Source: Paraburkholderia rhynchosiae
Lineage (GTDB): Bacteria > Pseudomonadota > Gammaproteobacteria > Burkholderiales > Burkholderiaceae
Reading direction: 5' to 3'
DNA length: 64,000 nucleotides
NCBI RefSeq assembly: GCF_002879865.1
Contig: NZ_PNXY01000009.1
Span: 124,001 to 188,000 of the forward strand
Part shown: piece by piece, positions 1 through 11,155 of the stretch
Layout: each line of letters begins with the position of its first letter
Numbering within the stretch: the first letter of the stretch is position 1
Notes under the pieces: generated by a model
Seen by the model: the letters and a program-made list of their open reading frames with translations, nothing else
Database searches by the model: none
Told to the model about the DNA's origin: nothing
Program-made: the position numbers and the translations under genes

Positions 1-118
1 GGCTTTCGACGCCGCCGAGCTTGCGCAGCGTCTCGAGCAACCGGATGCCATAAATAGAGCCGGTCGCGCCGGTTATCGCGACAATCAGCCGGCGTGGCGC
101 CACAGCGGATGTTTCCAT
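1..118 (-). CDS. ubiX: Flavin prenyltransferase UbiX, N-terminal fragment (runs off the window)
   Basis: Only the first 39 codons are inside the window; the gene continues beyond base 1. The visible residues include the nucleotide-binding loop IVAITGATGSIYGIRLLETL, the hallmark start of the UbiX/Pad1 flavoprotein fold. UbiX makes prenylated FMN, the cofactor of the UbiD decarboxylase in ubiquinone synthesis. The ATG at 118-116 follows a short N-terminal extension (METSAVAPRR). The gene is co-directional with grxD upstream, and ubiX-grxD-prmC-prfA-hemA is a familiar Burkholderiales order. The assignment is firm for the family; the rest of the gene cannot be seen. Confidence 0.85.
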   Translation of the reverse strand, partial: METSAVAPRRLIVAITGATGSIYGIRLLETLRKLGGVES

Positions 119-159
119 GGCTTGCGGCGCCTCTTCAGAGCAGCTTCAGACGTGAGCGT

Positions 160-471
160 TCAGGCAGCGGCGAACAGTTGCTGCAATTCACCCGATTCGT
201 ACATCTCCATCATGATGTCCGAGCCACCGACGAATTCGCCCTTCACGTAGAGCTGCGGAATGGTCGGCCAGTTCGAGAACTGCTTGATGCCCTGGCGGAC
301 TTCGTCGTCTTCGAGCACGTTGACCGTCTTGAACTCGCTGACGTTGCATGCCTTCAGGATCTGGATGGCGCGGCCGGAAAAGCCGCACATCGGGAACTGG
401 GCGCTGCCCTTCATGAAGAGCACGACGTTGTTTTCGTCGACGATTTGCTTGATGCGTTGTTGCGTATCCAT
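160..471 (-). CDS. grxD: Monothiol glutaredoxin, Grx4/GrxD family
   Basis: A 103-residue protein, the normal length for single-domain monothiol glutaredoxins. It has the active-site CGFS motif (about residues 29-32), the cis-proline region [16 protein letters not shown] and the GSDIMMEM segment that binds glutathione. Proteins of this family carry a glutathione-ligated [2Fe-2S] cluster, often shared with a BolA partner, and act in iron-sulfur cluster delivery in the cytoplasm rather than as disulfide reductases. It lies between ubiX and prmC on the same strand and may be co-transcribed with them. The ATG at 471 opens directly into the conserved N-terminal helix, so the start is secure. Confidence 0.95.
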   Translation of the reverse strand: MDTQQRIKQIVDENNVVLFMKGSAQFPMCGFSGRAIQILKACNVSEFKTVNVLEDDEVRQGIKQFSNWPTIPQLYVKGEFVGGSDIMMEMYESGELQQLFAAA

Positions 472-572
472 GACTGACCTTGCGGTTCCGTTATGTGTAG
501 GGAATAGGCTGAAATGATAGCGGATTTCGGTAGTACCGGCCGACAGCTGCTTTGTCCATTCGTCGATTGCGG

Positions 573-599
573 CTATTTCGACTATTTCGACTATTTCGG
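573..599. repeat. Three tandem copies of a 9-bp unit (ctatttcga)
   Basis: The unit ctatttcga occurs three times head to tail, the last ending in g, in the 147-bp gap between prmC and grxD. It looks like a short slippage repeat; no function is apparent. Confidence 0.8.
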
Positions 600-618
600 C
601 TCCTAATGCCTGGCGCGC

Positions 619-1524
619 TCAGCCTGACAGCCGCCCGCCGCTGATTCGCTCGATGCCCGCCAGATCGCGCTCCGACCTGACGTCTGCGAAACCTTGGGCC
701 GTCAAAAGCGCGCGCACGGCTTCTGCCTGATCGTAGCCGTGTTCCATCCACAGTACGCCATTCGCGGCAAGTCGTGCGGGCGCGCCCGCGACGATCGCGC
801 GGATCGCGCTGAGACCGTCGGCTTCGTCGGTGAGCGCGCCGCGCGGCTCATGGCGCAGATCGCCTTGCGACAGATGCGAGTCGCCGCTCGCGATATACGG
901 CGGATTGCTGACGATCACGTTAAAGCGCAGCGCTGCGTCGAGCGAGTCGTACCAGTCGCTTTGCGTGAACGTCACAGCGCCGCCGGGGCGCTTCGCATCC
1001 AGCAGACGGACGGCGTTGCGCCTGGCTACCGCGAGCGCTTCGGCGGAGCGATCGAGCGCGCTGACTTGCGCGTCGGGCCGCATCGACGCAATCGCCACGG
1101 CAATTGCGCCCGTACCTGTGCCGAGGTCGAGTACCCGCGGGCGCGAGACGTTTTCCATCGCCGTGAGCGCCGTTTCCACCAGCAATTCGGTCTCGGGACG
1201 CGGAATCAGCACGTGCGGCGTGACTTCGAATTCGAGCCCGAAAAACTCCCGGGCGCCGACGAGTTGCGCGACCGGCTCACCCGCCACGCGCCGCGCTTCC
1301 AACGTCCGATAGCGCTCGACGTGTGCGCTATCGAGCGCCTCGTCGGCGCGCGTGATCAATTGCGTCTGCCGCCAGCCGAGCACGTGCGTGAGTAGAATCC
1401 GCGCTTCGAGCGGCGGCAGCGGCGAGGCGCGCAACAGCATGGCAGGCGTCGCCGCATTGGCCGGATTAGCCGCACTGGCCGCGTTGGTGGGATCGGCTGG
1501 ATTGCCTGGTGCAGCGGGCATCAT
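619..1524 (-). CDS. prmC: Peptide chain release factor N5-glutamine methyltransferase
   Basis: PrmC methylates the glutamine of the GGQ motif in release factors RF1 and RF2 using S-adenosylmethionine. The SAM-binding motif VLDLGTGTGAIAVAIA and the catalytic NPPY motif (VSNPPYIASGD) are present, as is the N-terminal helical domain (LEARILLTHVLGW). At 301 residues it is slightly long because of an Ala/Asn/Pro-rich N-terminus (AANPANAA-type repeats). The chosen ATG (1524, next to another at 1521) lies 6 nt after the prfA stop, with GGAG about 9 nt upstream inside the prfA tail, so translation is probably coupled to prfA. A start at 1440 would remove the low-complexity extension and cannot be excluded. 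It follows its substrate's gene, prfA, the usual arrangement. Confidence 0.93.
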   Translation of the reverse strand: MMPAAPGNPADPTNAASAANPANAATPAMLLRASPLPPLEARILLTHVLGWRQTQLITRADEALDSAHVERYRTLEARRVAGEPVAQLVGAREFFGLEFEVTPHVLIPRPETELLVETALTAMENVSRPRVLDLGTGTGAIAVAIASMRPDAQVSALDRSAEALAVARRNAVRLLDAKRPGGAVTFTQSDWYDSLDAALRFNVIVSNPPYIASGDSHLSQGDLRHEPRGALTDEADGLSAIRAIVAGAPARLAANGVLWMEHGYDQAEAVRALLTAQGFADVRSERDLAGIERISGGRLSG

Positions 1525-1530
1525 CGGCGC

Positions 1531-2613
1531 TTACTCCGCGTCGCCGAGCGAGGCGAGCAACTCCGCCTGGTGCTCGCTGACGAGCGCCGCGATCAATTCG
1601 CCGAGATCGCCGTCCATGATCGCGTCCAGGCGATACAGCGTCAGATTGATCCGGTGATCTGTCAGACGTCCTTGCGGGAAGTTGTAGGTGCGAATCCGCT
1701 CCGAGCGATCGCCCGAGCCGATCAGGCTTTTACGCGTCGCGGCTTCCTTCGCCTGCTGTTCGTGCGACTGCTTGTCCTTGATGCGAGCCGCCAGGACTTT
1801 CAGCGCGCGGTCCTTGTTCTTGTGCTGCGAACGGTCGTCCTGACATTCGACGACGATCCCCGTCGGCAAGTGCGTGACGCGTACGGCCGAATCGGTTTTG
1901 TTGATGTGCTGCCCGCCCGCGCCGGACGCGCGGAACGTGTCGATCCGCAGATCGGCCGGATTGATTTCGACCTCGCCGATTTCGTCCGCTTCCGGCATGA
2001 CGGCCACGGTGCACGCGGACGTGTGAATGCGGCCCTGCGTCTCGGTTGCCGGCACGCGCTGCACGCGGTGGCCGCCGGATTCGAACTTGAGCTTTGAATA
2101 CGCGGCTTCGCCGGCGATCCGCACGATCACTTCCTTATAGCCGCCCAGGTCCGATTCACTTGCCGACATCATCTCGACTTGCCAGCGGTTACGCTCGGCA
2201 AAGCGCAGATACATGCGCAAGAGATCGCCCGCGAACAGCGCGGACTCGTCGCCGCCCGTCCCAGCGCGGATTTCGAGGAAGATGTTGCGGTCGTCGTTCG
2301 GATCCTTCGGCAGCAGCATTTTCTGCAATTCGCCGCCGAGCTGTTCCATCCGCTCGCGGGCCGCGCGAATTTCCTCTTCCGCGAAGTCGCGCATGGAGGC
2401 ATCCGTCAGCAGCTCCTGTGCGGTGACGGCGTCGTGCATGGCCTGGCGCCATAGCGCGTACTGCTCGACGATGGGCCCAAGCTCCGCGTGTTCGCGCGTG
2501 AGTTTGCGATATTGGTCGAGATTCGACGTGATGTCCTCTCGGCTCAACAGGTCGTTCAGTTCGGCCAGCCGGGTAGTCAGCTGGTCGAGCTTGCGTTGCA
2601 TGCTCGTTTTCAT
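1531..2613 (-). CDS. prfA: Peptide chain release factor 1 (RF1)
   Basis: A 360-residue class I release factor that reads UAA and UAG and triggers hydrolysis of peptidyl-tRNA. The GGQ motif ([15 protein letters not shown]) and the stop-codon-reading PAT tripeptide ([16 protein letters not shown]) are both present, which separates RF1 from RF2 (SPF). Length and N-terminal coiled coil match E. coli RF1. It lies between hemA upstream and prmC downstream on the same strand, the conserved hemA-prfA-prmC order. The ATG at 2613 begins [12 protein letters not shown]; a second ATG lies four codons in. Confidence 0.97.
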   Translation of the reverse strand: MKTSMQRKLDQLTTRLAELNDLLSREDITSNLDQYRKLTREHAELGPIVEQYALWRQAMHDAVTAQELLTDASMRDFAEEEIRAARERMEQLGGELQKMLLPKDPNDDRNIFLEIRAGTGGDESALFAGDLLRMYLRFAERNRWQVEMMSASESDLGGYKEVIVRIAGEAAYSKLKFESGGHRVQRVPATETQGRIHTSACTVAVMPEADEIGEVEINPADLRIDTFRASGAGGQHINKTDSAVRVTHLPTGIVVECQDDRSQHKNKDRALKVLAARIKDKQSHEQQAKEAATRKSLIGSGDRSERIRTYNFPQGRLTDHRINLTLYRLDAIMDGDLGELIAALVSEHQAELLASLGDAE

Positions 2614-2732
2614 CGGGCGGGTATCGGAGCGAACTCCGGCAGGAACGGCAACTAGGGAAGTGGGCGGATGCCCTGGTCAGAAGCACGTCGCGGACCACTT
2701 GCGGGTGGCGCGGACGGGCGGCGTGCGCGCCG

Positions 2733-4019
2733 CTAACGCTCGGTGGAACCGGAGTGTTTATAGAAGCCGCTCATCAACTCGATGAGCGTGTCACGGTTTT
2801 CGCCGCTCGCGCGGTTGAGCGCGTGCGTGGGACCGTGGATCAGCTTGTTGGTGAGCGCTTGGGACAGCGCCTCGAGCACAAGCGCCGGATCGTCGCCACG
2901 TGCGAGCATTTTTTGGGCGCGTTCGACTTCGGCGCGACGCAGCACGTCGGCCTGCGTATGCATGTGTCGGATCACCGGCACGATGCTGCGCGCTTCGAGC
3001 CACTGCATGAAATTCTGCACACGCGTTTCGATGATCGCTTCGGCCTGCGCAACCGCGGCCTGCCGCGACGCATTGCCTTCGCGGACGATGGCACCGAGGT
3101 CGTCGACGGTATAGAGGAACACGTCTTCGAGCTTGCCGACTTCCGGTTCGATGTCGCGCGGAACGGCCAGATCGACCATGAAGATGGGCCGGTGGCGGCG
3201 CGCTTTCACCGCGCGCTCGACCGCGCCGAGCCCGATGATCGGCAACGTGGAAGCCGTGCACGACACGATGATGTCGAACTCATGCATGCGCGTGGGCAGT
3301 TCCGACAGTGGAATGGCGCGGCCATTGAAGCGCTCGGCCAGCCGAGTGCCGCGCTCGGCGGTGCGGTTCGCGACCACTAGCTCACGCGGCTGCTGCGCGG
3401 CGAAGTGCGTCGCGCACAACTCGATCATTTCGCCTGCGCCGATAAACAGCACGCGCTGGTTCGACACCTTGTCGAAGATGCGCTGCGCGAGCCGCACGGC
3501 GGCCGCCGCCATGGAAACGGACTGTGCGCCGATTTCGGTCGTGCTGCGCACTTCCTTCGCGACGGCGAACGTGCGCTGGAACAACTGGTTCAGATACGTG
3601 CCGAGCGCGCCGGCTTCGGAAGCCGTTCGAACGGCGTCCTTCATTTGTCCGACGATTTGCGTCTCGCCCAGCACCATCGAATCGAGCCCGGACGCGACGC
3701 GAAACGCGTGCCGCACGGCTTCGGACTGCGGCAGCGCGTAGACGTGCGGCGCGAGTTCCTCGACGGGCAGGTTGTGATACCTGGACAGCCACTGAATCGC
3801 GGCTTCCCGCACGGCCTGGTCGTCGGTCGCGCAATAGAGTTCGGTACGATTGCAGGTAGACAGAATCGCCGCTTCAGGCGCCGTGCGAGTCGTGGTTCCG
3901 AGCCAGACGTTTTTGAAAGTGTCCAGCGCAGGCTTGATCTGTTCGAGCGGAAACGCCACGCGTTCGCGCAAGGCGACAGGCGCAGTATGGTGATTGATTC
4001 CGATCGTTAGGAGCTGCAT
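2733..4019 (-). CDS. hemA: Glutamyl-tRNA reductase
   Basis: A 428-residue enzyme that reduces glutamyl-tRNA(Glu) to glutamate-1-semialdehyde with NADPH, the first committed step of C5-pathway tetrapyrrole synthesis. The N-terminus ([21 protein letters not shown]) and the catalytic cysteine in [12 protein letters not shown] (about C56) are present. The NADPH-binding segment reads [18 protein letters not shown], and a C-terminal dimerisation helix follows. It heads the hemA-prfA-prmC group; a 119-bp gap separates it from prfA, enough for a separate prfA promoter. All expected parts are present and no anomaly was noticed. Confidence 0.97.
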   Translation of the reverse strand: MQLLTIGINHHTAPVALRERVAFPLEQIKPALDTFKNVWLGTTTRTAPEAAILSTCNRTELYCATDDQAVREAAIQWLSRYHNLPVEELAPHVYALPQSEAVRHAFRVASGLDSMVLGETQIVGQMKDAVRTASEAGALGTYLNQLFQRTFAVAKEVRSTTEIGAQSVSMAAAAVRLAQRIFDKVSNQRVLFIGAGEMIELCATHFAAQQPRELVVANRTAERGTRLAERFNGRAIPLSELPTRMHEFDIIVSCTASTLPIIGLGAVERAVKARRHRPIFMVDLAVPRDIEPEVGKLEDVFLYTVDDLGAIVREGNASRQAAVAQAEAIIETRVQNFMQWLEARSIVPVIRHMHTQADVLRRAEVERAQKMLARGDDPALVLEALSQALTNKLIHGPTHALNRASGENRDTLIELMSGFYKHSGSTER

Positions 4020-4104
4020 TCGGGGGAACTATGGTTTAGCGCAATATTATAGCGTTTTCACGATTCTTACACGGTGCCGCGCGTCGCCCCGACGCGGCAA
4101 CGGT

Positions 4105-4815
4105 CTAGGCGGTAGGCTCGGCGTGGAACGCGTCCAGTTGATAGCCGTAGCCGTAGATCGGCGTCAGAGAATAGCCGTGTTCGGGACGCAGCTCCAGCTT
4201 GGTTCGCACGCGCGACGCGTGCGTATCGACGGTGCGCGACTTTACGTCGCGGCGGCGCGCCCACACGGTTTCGAGGATGTGCGCGCGCGACACCGGCCGC
4301 GACAGATTGCTGAACAGCAGCAGCGCGAAGCGGAATTCCTTCGGCGTGAGCGCGACTGCGCGGTTGCGGAACGTGACGGCGAAGTTGGCCGCATCGAACA
4401 CATAGCCGCGAATCACGTCGTGCCGGCGGTTGGGCGGCCGGCGCAGGCCCGCGCGCCGCAGTAGCGCGTCGACGCGAGCGAGCATCTCGGGCCCGCGAAC
4501 CGGCTTGGTCAGGCAGTCGTCGGCACCGGCATGCAGCGCGGCGACGATCTGGCTTTCGCGCGGCTCCGACATCAGCACGATGACCGGCAGGCTTGGCAAA
4601 ACGGAGCGGGCGTGCGCGATCACGTCTTCGGCGGAATGGTCGCCGGCCCAGCTTTCGGTGATCAGCAAATCGAAGAATTGGTCCGCCGCCTGGCCGAGGA
4701 AGGGCGCGCTGGCGGTGAAGTGCTGGCAAACGTGGCCGCCGGCGAAAATCAGCCGTGTGACCAGTTTGGCATGTCCTGTGTCCGGCTCGATAAGGGCGAT
4801 TCGCATGGGGCGCAT
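4105..4815 (-). CDS. OmpR/PhoB-type response regulator with an atypical receiver
   Basis: 236 residues: an N-terminal receiver-like domain (about 1-120) and a C-terminal winged-helix DNA-binding domain (about 135-230, with LTPKEFRFALLLFSN and a recognition region KSRTVDTHASRVRTKLEL). In the receiver, the acceptor aspartate expected after the DLLIT strand is replaced by glutamate (E54 in FDLLITESWAGD). The acidic pair near the N-terminus is IEPD, while the lysine loop LTKPV is kept. Glu at this site can mimic phosphorylation, so the protein may be permanently active or regulated without a kinase; this is inference. No sensor kinase gene adjoins it. The start is ATG 4815 or 4806; no clear ribosome site decides. 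Confidence 0.85.
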   Translation of the reverse strand: MRPMRIALIEPDTGHAKLVTRLIFAGGHVCQHFTASAPFLGQAADQFFDLLITESWAGDHSAEDVIAHARSVLPSLPVIVLMSEPRESQIVAALHAGADDCLTKPVRGPEMLARVDALLRRAGLRRPPNRRHDVIRGYVFDAANFAVTFRNRAVALTPKEFRFALLLFSNLSRPVSRAHILETVWARRRDVKSRTVDTHASRVRTKLELRPEHGYSLTPIYGYGYQLDAFHAEPTA

Positions 4816-5008
4816 TCAGTGTGGCGACGACCGGGAACCAGGCTTTTCCGTAAGGCCGACAGCTTGCCTAACGTCACCCCGGCCCCTAAACTCAACCGCT
4901 GTGCGGAAAGCGCCGTGCTGAATTTTTTGAGAAAGAGACAAAAATGCTAGCTGTCGTCGAGCCTCGCGCCTATGAGACAAATCCGAAACTGCGCGAGACC
5001 GGCCGCTG

Positions 5009-5272
5009 ATGGGCTGGCCCGGAATCGTAGTACTGGGCGCGGCAATCGGCTTCGCGGGATGGTGGTTGCATCCTTTGCGCCGCATGAGCCGCTCAGGCCG
5101 CGCCCGCCTGTGGTTGGCGCTGCTGGCCGGTATGTTGGGTGCGAGCATCGCGCGTATGGCCGGCAATGTGGTTGGCCTTTTCCATGACGGTGAGACGCTC
5201 GAATGGCCGGTTTGCACGGCCGTCGCAATGGTCGCCGTTGCCGTGACGGTCGGCTTGCTTTCCCGTCGATGA
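5009..5272 (+). CDS. Small membrane protein resembling the GlsB/YeaQ/YmgE family
   Basis: An 87-residue hydrophobic protein with three predicted membrane segments (roughly residues 3-20, 33-53 and 67-84), separated by short basic or acidic loops. The glycine-rich first helix and overall size resemble the transglycosylase-associated GlsB/YeaQ/YmgE stress family, but no unique motif fixes this. It reads in the same direction as the aminopeptidase gene 19 nt downstream and may share a transcript. Family identity is a weak inference; the existence of a small membrane protein is better supported by its clean hydrophobic pattern. Confidence 0.6.
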   Translation: MGWPGIVVLGAAIGFAGWWLHPLRRMSRSGRARLWLALLAGMLGASIARMAGNVVGLFHDGETLEWPVCTAVAMVAVAVTVGLLSRR

Positions 5273-5291
5273 ATATTTGCAGGTGACTCCC

Positions 5292-7106
5292 ATGAATGCC
5301 CGACTCCCCGAAACCTCCTCCATCCCCGAACGCCTCGCCAGCTTGCGCAGCGCAATGGCGCGCGAAGGCGTCGCCGCTTACCTCGTGCCGTCAGCGGATC
5401 CGCATCTGTCCGAATATCTGCCTGGGCGTTGGCAGGGGCGGGAATGGCTCTCAGGTTTCACTGGCTCGGCGGGCACGCTCGTCGTCACCGCGGATTTTGC
5501 GGGCGTATGGACGGACAGCCGCTATTGGGAGCAGGCGAACGCGCAGCTAGCAGGCACCGGCGTTCAGCTCATGAAGATGACGGGCGGCCAGCAGACCGCG
5601 CCGCATTTCGATTGGCTCGCAGAAAACGTCGCGCCCGGCGGCACAGTCGGTGTGGACGGCGCCGTGCTCGGCGTCGCGGCGGCGCGGGCTCTGACTCACG
5701 CGCTCACGGCGCGCGGCGTGAAGCTGCGCACCGACGTCGATCTGTTCGACGCGATCTGGCCGCAGCGGCCGTCGTTGCCGGTTGCCGCCGTATTCGAGCA
5801 CGCGGCGCCGCATGCGAGCGTCGCGCGTTCGGAAAAGCTCGCTCAGATTCGCCGGGCGATGGCGGAGAAGGGCGCGCAATGGCACTTCATCTCCACGCTC
5901 GACGACCTCGCGTGGCTGCTGAATCTGCGTGGCGCCGACGTCAGCTATAACCCGGTCTTCGTGGCCCATGCGCTGATCGGCGAGCACCGCGCGTCGCTGT
6001 TCACCGCACACGGCAAAGTGCCCCAAGCGCTCGCCGACGCACTTGCACGCGACGGCGTCAGCGTCGAACCATATGCGAAAGCGGCCGACGCGCTCGCCGC
6101 GCTGCCCGCCGGCACCACGCTGCTCATCGACCCGCGCCGCATTACCTATGGCTCGCTGCAATCGGTACCGTCGACGGTGAAGGTGGTCGAGGCAGTGAAT
6201 CCGTCCACGTTCTTCAAGTCGCGCAAGACCGAGGCCGAGGCGAAGCACGTGCGCGAGACGATGGAACAGGACGGCGCGGCGCTCGCGGAATTTTTCGCGT
6301 GGTTCGAAGGTGCGTTGGGCCGCGAGACGATCACCGAACTGACTATCGACGAACGTCTGACGGCAGCGCGCGCGCGTCGTCCGGGGTTCGTGTCGTTGAG
6401 CTTTGCGACCATTGCCGGCTTCAACGCGAACGGCGCCATGCCGCACTATCGCGCCACCGACGAGTCGCATTCCGTGATCGAGGGCAACGGCCTGTTGCTG
6501 ATCGACTCTGGCGCGCAGTATCTGAGCGGCACGACCGACATCACGCGCGTCGTGCCGATCGGCACCATCAGCGACGAACAGCGGCGCGATTTCACGATCG
6601 TGCTCAAGGGCACCATGGCCTTGTCGCGCGCGAGGTTTCCGCGAGGCATCCGTTCGCCGATGCTTGATGCAATCGCCCGCGCGCCAATCTGGGAAGCGGG
6701 CGCCGACTACGGTCACGGCACCGGACATGGAGTCGGCTATTTCCTGAACGTGCACGAAGGGCCGCAGGTGATCTCCCACTACGCGCCGGCCGAACCGTGG
6801 ACGGCGATGGAAGAAGGCATGATCACGTCGGTCGAACCGGGCATCTACCGGCCGGGCAAGTGGGGCGTGCGCATTGAGAACCTGGTGCTGAACGTGCCGG
6901 CCGGCAAGACGGAATTCGGCGACTTCCTGAAGTTCGAGACGCTGACGCTGTGCCCGATCGACACGCGTTGCCTCGACCTGTCGCTGCTGCGCGACGACGA
7001 ACGCGCGTGGCTCAACGACTATCACCAGACGGTGCGCGCGCGTCTGTCGCCGCATGTTTCCGGCGACGCGAAGGCGTGGCTGGAACTGCGCACGCAGCCT
7101 GTCTGA
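5292..7106 (+). CDS. Xaa-Pro aminopeptidase, M24B family (aminopeptidase P-like)
   Basis: A 604-residue metallopeptidase that removes an N-terminal residue preceding proline. It has the three-domain layout of long aminopeptidases P: two creatinase-like N-terminal domains (about 1-300) and a C-terminal pita-bread domain. Metal ligands are visible in LLLIDSGAQYLSGTTDITR (two Asp), YGHGTGHGVGYFLNVHEG (His), MITSVEPGIY (Glu) and RIENLVLN (Glu). The length is that of the eukaryotic-like long form, not the 440-residue E. coli PepP. The ATG at 5292 is preferred over an in-frame TTG at 5277 because AGGTG lies 6-7 nt upstream of the ATG. A small HAD hydrolase follows in the same direction. Confidence 0.93.
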   Translation: MNARLPETSSIPERLASLRSAMAREGVAAYLVPSADPHLSEYLPGRWQGREWLSGFTGSAGTLVVTADFAGVWTDSRYWEQANAQLAGTGVQLMKMTGGQQTAPHFDWLAENVAPGGTVGVDGAVLGVAAARALTHALTARGVKLRTDVDLFDAIWPQRPSLPVAAVFEHAAPHASVARSEKLAQIRRAMAEKGAQWHFISTLDDLAWLLNLRGADVSYNPVFVAHALIGEHRASLFTAHGKVPQALADALARDGVSVEPYAKAADALAALPAGTTLLIDPRRITYGSLQSVPSTVKVVEAVNPSTFFKSRKTEAEAKHVRETMEQDGAALAEFFAWFEGALGRETITELTIDERLTAARARRPGFVSLSFATIAGFNANGAMPHYRATDESHSVIEGNGLLLIDSGAQYLSGTTDITRVVPIGTISDEQRRDFTIVLKGTMALSRARFPRGIRSPMLDAIARAPIWEAGADYGHGTGHGVGYFLNVHEGPQVISHYAPAEPWTAMEEGMITSVEPGIYRPGKWGVRIENLVLNVPAGKTEFGDFLKFETLTLCPIDTRCLDLSLLRDDERAWLNDYHQTVRARLSPHVSGDAKAWLELRTQPV

Positions 7107-7158
7107 GCGCCGCAACCCCAACCGCGTCCGCGAGCAACCGCATAGCTACGGAGAGCGC

Positions 7159-7782
7159 ATGGCCATCAAGGCAGTCGTGTTCGATTTCGGCGGCGTGCTG
7201 ATCGACTGGAGTCCCGAATACCTTTACCGGCAATTGATTTCGGATGAAAGCGAGCGCCGCTGGTTCTTGACTCACGTCTGCTCGATGGACTGGGTGGTTC
7301 GTCAGGACGGCGGCCAGCCGATCGTCGAGGCAACGGAAGAACTCGTCGCGCAGTTTCCCGATCACGAAGCACTGATCCGCGCATTCTATGAGCGCTGGCA
7401 CGAGATGGTGGCGGGCGTGCTCGACGAGGGCGTGGCGATCATGGAAAAGCTGGAAGCCGCGGACGTGCCGCTCTTCGGGCTGACGAACTGGTCGGCGGAG
7501 ACGTTTCCGTATGCGTGGGAGCATTACCCGGTGCTGCGGCGCTTCAGGGATATCGTCGTGTCGGGGCGCGTGGGTCTGGTGAAACCCGATCCGGCGATTT
7601 TCGCGGCAATGCGCGATCGGATCGACGCGCAAATGCCGGGCGTCGATCCGGGCGAACTCGTCTTTATCGACGACAACCCGAAGAACGCCGCAGCCGCAAC
7701 AGCGCTCGGCTGGCACGGCGTGCATCACACGAGCGCCGCGCAAACAGAAGCGAAGCTGCGCGAACTGGGCTTGCCGGTTTGA
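7159..7782 (+). CDS. HAD-family hydrolase, YihX-like
   Basis: A 207-residue haloacid-dehalogenase superfamily protein. Motif I is VVFDFGGVLIDW: the nucleophile Asp is present, but the usual second Asp (DxD) is replaced by glycine, as in the YihX/epoxide-hydrolase-N-terminal-like group. Motif II is GLTNWS, motif III has the lysine in GLVKPDPAIF, and motif IV is VFIDDNPKN. Such proteins usually dephosphorylate sugar phosphates; the substrate here cannot be told. The ATG at 7159 follows GGAGAG with 3-4 nt spacing and begins at the conserved first strand, so the longer in-frame extension starting at 7054 was rejected. It sits 52 nt behind the aminopeptidase gene. Confidence 0.9.
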   Translation: MAIKAVVFDFGGVLIDWSPEYLYRQLISDESERRWFLTHVCSMDWVVRQDGGQPIVEATEELVAQFPDHEALIRAFYERWHEMVAGVLDEGVAIMEKLEAADVPLFGLTNWSAETFPYAWEHYPVLRRFRDIVVSGRVGLVKPDPAIFAAMRDRIDAQMPGVDPGELVFIDDNPKNAAAATALGWHGVHHTSAAQTEAKLRELGLPV

Positions 7783-7880
7783 CGAAGCGGGCGCCGCGCA
7801 CGCTGCAAGCAAAGGGCGATTTGCGTTAGCCGGTTCTCACCGCCGGTCTCGGCCTCAACCCGCTTCTCATCCCGCGAAGC

Positions 7881-9005
7881 CTACTGCCCGAGTAAATTCT
7901 TCAAAGCATTACCCAAGCCTTTAACGGTTTCCCCCGCGCCTTTCGCGACGCCTTCGACACTCACGCCCAGCGCTTTCGCAAAGCCCGCGGCGATACGCGT
8001 CGTCAAGCCTTCCTGCACCGAGAACTTCGGGTCGCGCAAGTTGCCGTCGAGTACAAAGTGCAGCGTGATGTCGCCGTCGTGCGTCTTGAGCGCGGCAACC
8101 GCTGCTTTCGTGGGAATGGACATGAACGTGTCGAGCGGATTGCCGGTGTCGGCGAGTTGCAGCTTGTGGACCGTGATCGTGCCGGGCGCGTGCAACTGAT
8201 AGTTGCGCACCGACGACTCGATGCTCATATCGACTGTGCCGCTGGTCACTTGCGCCTGCGCGCCGGCTTTCTTTACGAGATACGGATCGAGCATCACCAC
8301 GTCGACTCCGCGCAGCGTGCTCGTCGTCTGCGAATCCTTGCTGGCTATCTTGATCCATCCGCCGAAGGTCACCTTGCCGGTGTGCGACGGGCCTTTAATC
8401 GTGCCGCTGACGCTGACGTTGGTGGGTTCAGTCAGCGCGGGCAGATGGATGTTATCCACGCTCGCGTTGGCATTGCTCACCGTCACCTTGTAGGCGGGCG
8501 GCCCGACGGTCATGTCGTAGAAATGGAACCGGCCCTGCTCGAAGCTGATGTGGTCGACCTGCTTTTCACTCGGCGCAGAGTTCGCCGCGGCGCCGCTCGC
8601 TTCGTCGTTGGTGCGGTTCACCGACCGGCGCAGATTCGGCAGCAGACGGATCGTGCCGTTTTGAGTGCGCAGCACGGCCATGTCGAAACCGCGTACTACG
8701 ACGTTGCGGACGTGGATGCGCCGCTCGAGCACATCGCGGATGTCCGGCGTGAGAATGATTTCGTCGGCTCTCAATGGATCGCCGGCCGGCCAGCCGGGCG
8801 GCGCTTTCAACAGCACATTGGTGAGATGGACCGAGGTCAGGCCGACGTCGATGGTTTGCGCGCTGCCCAATGGACCGAGCGCCGCGATCACGCGCTCTTT
8901 GACTTCGCGCTGCGCGTACTGAAGCGCGCCGAGCGCAATGACCGCCAGCACGATCAGCACGCCGCCCACGGCAACGATCCAGCGTTGGCCCTTCGACATT
9001 GCCAT
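7881..9005 (-). CDS. AsmA-like / DUF748-type membrane-anchored protein
   Basis: 374 residues with one N-terminal transmembrane helix (IVAVGGVLIVLAVIALGAL, about 9-28), then a long beta-rich periplasmic region. The pattern of alternating short strands (LRADEIILTPDIRDVLERRI, HVRNVVVRGFDMAVL) is typical of AsmA/DUF748 proteins, which take part in outer-membrane lipid transport or assembly. The C-terminus is an amphipathic helix rich in Gly, Lys and Ala (GVAKGAGETVKGLGNALKNLL). The ATG at 9005 has a strong GGAGG site 6 nt upstream; the open frame extends to 9164 but lacks a better start. It is convergent with the HAD gene. The family assignment is by pattern, with no catalytic motif. Confidence 0.75.
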   Translation of the reverse strand: MAMSKGQRWIVAVGGVLIVLAVIALGALQYAQREVKERVIAALGPLGSAQTIDVGLTSVHLTNVLLKAPPGWPAGDPLRADEIILTPDIRDVLERRIHVRNVVVRGFDMAVLRTQNGTIRLLPNLRRSVNRTNDEASGAAANSAPSEKQVDHISFEQGRFHFYDMTVGPPAYKVTVSNANASVDNIHLPALTEPTNVSVSGTIKGPSHTGKVTFGGWIKIASKDSQTTSTLRGVDVVMLDPYLVKKAGAQAQVTSGTVDMSIESSVRNYQLHAPGTITVHKLQLADTGNPLDTFMSIPTKAAVAALKTHDGDITLHFVLDGNLRDPKFSVQEGLTTRIAAGFAKALGVSVEGVAKGAGETVKGLGNALKNLLGQ

Positions 9006-9161
9006 GCTTTGCCTCCTCGTCGTCGCGCATTGAGCGGCGCGGCGGTGACCGATGCGTGTCATCTCGAGGCGGCGTTCCGCATGGACGACACGTAGCACGC
9101 CGGGGCGAGCAATGCGTGTGCCCTGTCGCGAGGCTGCCGACGCCTCGCGAATCACCGAGCG

Positions 9162-9191
9162 CAACCTGCTCGTCTCCCGACGAGCAGGTTG
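9162..9191 (-). terminator. 13-bp perfect hairpin downstream of ettA
   Basis: CAACCTGCTCGTC pairs perfectly with GACGAGCAGGTTG around a TCCC loop. It lies 36 bp past the ettA stop on the transcript side. There is no U-run, so it may be a Rho-assisted terminator or an mRNA 3' stabiliser. Confidence 0.6.
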
Positions 9192-9226
9192 TCGCTTCGG
9201 ATATACCGCTTGAACTACCGCTTGAT

Positions 9227-10894
<1,668 letters not shown>

Positions 10895-11155
10895 TTACTT
10901 GCGAGACGTTGGCGACGCCGGCCGCGAGGGGGCGGCAGTCGTGGGTGGATGGGTAACCGGTACAACCGCGGTGTTACCGCGGTGTCATGGCCGGGCGGAG
11001 TGCCCGGCGCCGGCCGGCGCGGCGTCGAGCGCGATGTCCAACTCGACGACGCCCGCGCGCGGGCGGGTTGTGCAGATGGCATTGTACTTCGGCATGAGGG
11101 CGCGGCGGCAGTGGCGGCGCTCGCTGGCGTCAGTTCGCCGCCGGTGCTGCGGAAT
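10895..11155. other. Intergenic stretch with no supported gene
   Basis: A 261-bp region upstream of ettA and downstream of the DUF3761-type gene. It is GC-rich with short self-complementary stretches (accgcggtgttaccgcggt around 10970-10983). It should hold the ettA promoter, but no clear -35/-10 pair was seen. Confidence 0.5.

Noticed and set aside
5547..7121. Minus-strand 524-codon frame opposite the aminopeptidase gene
   Set aside because: Shadow of a clear M24 peptidase; Arg/His-rich composition and no recognisable domain.
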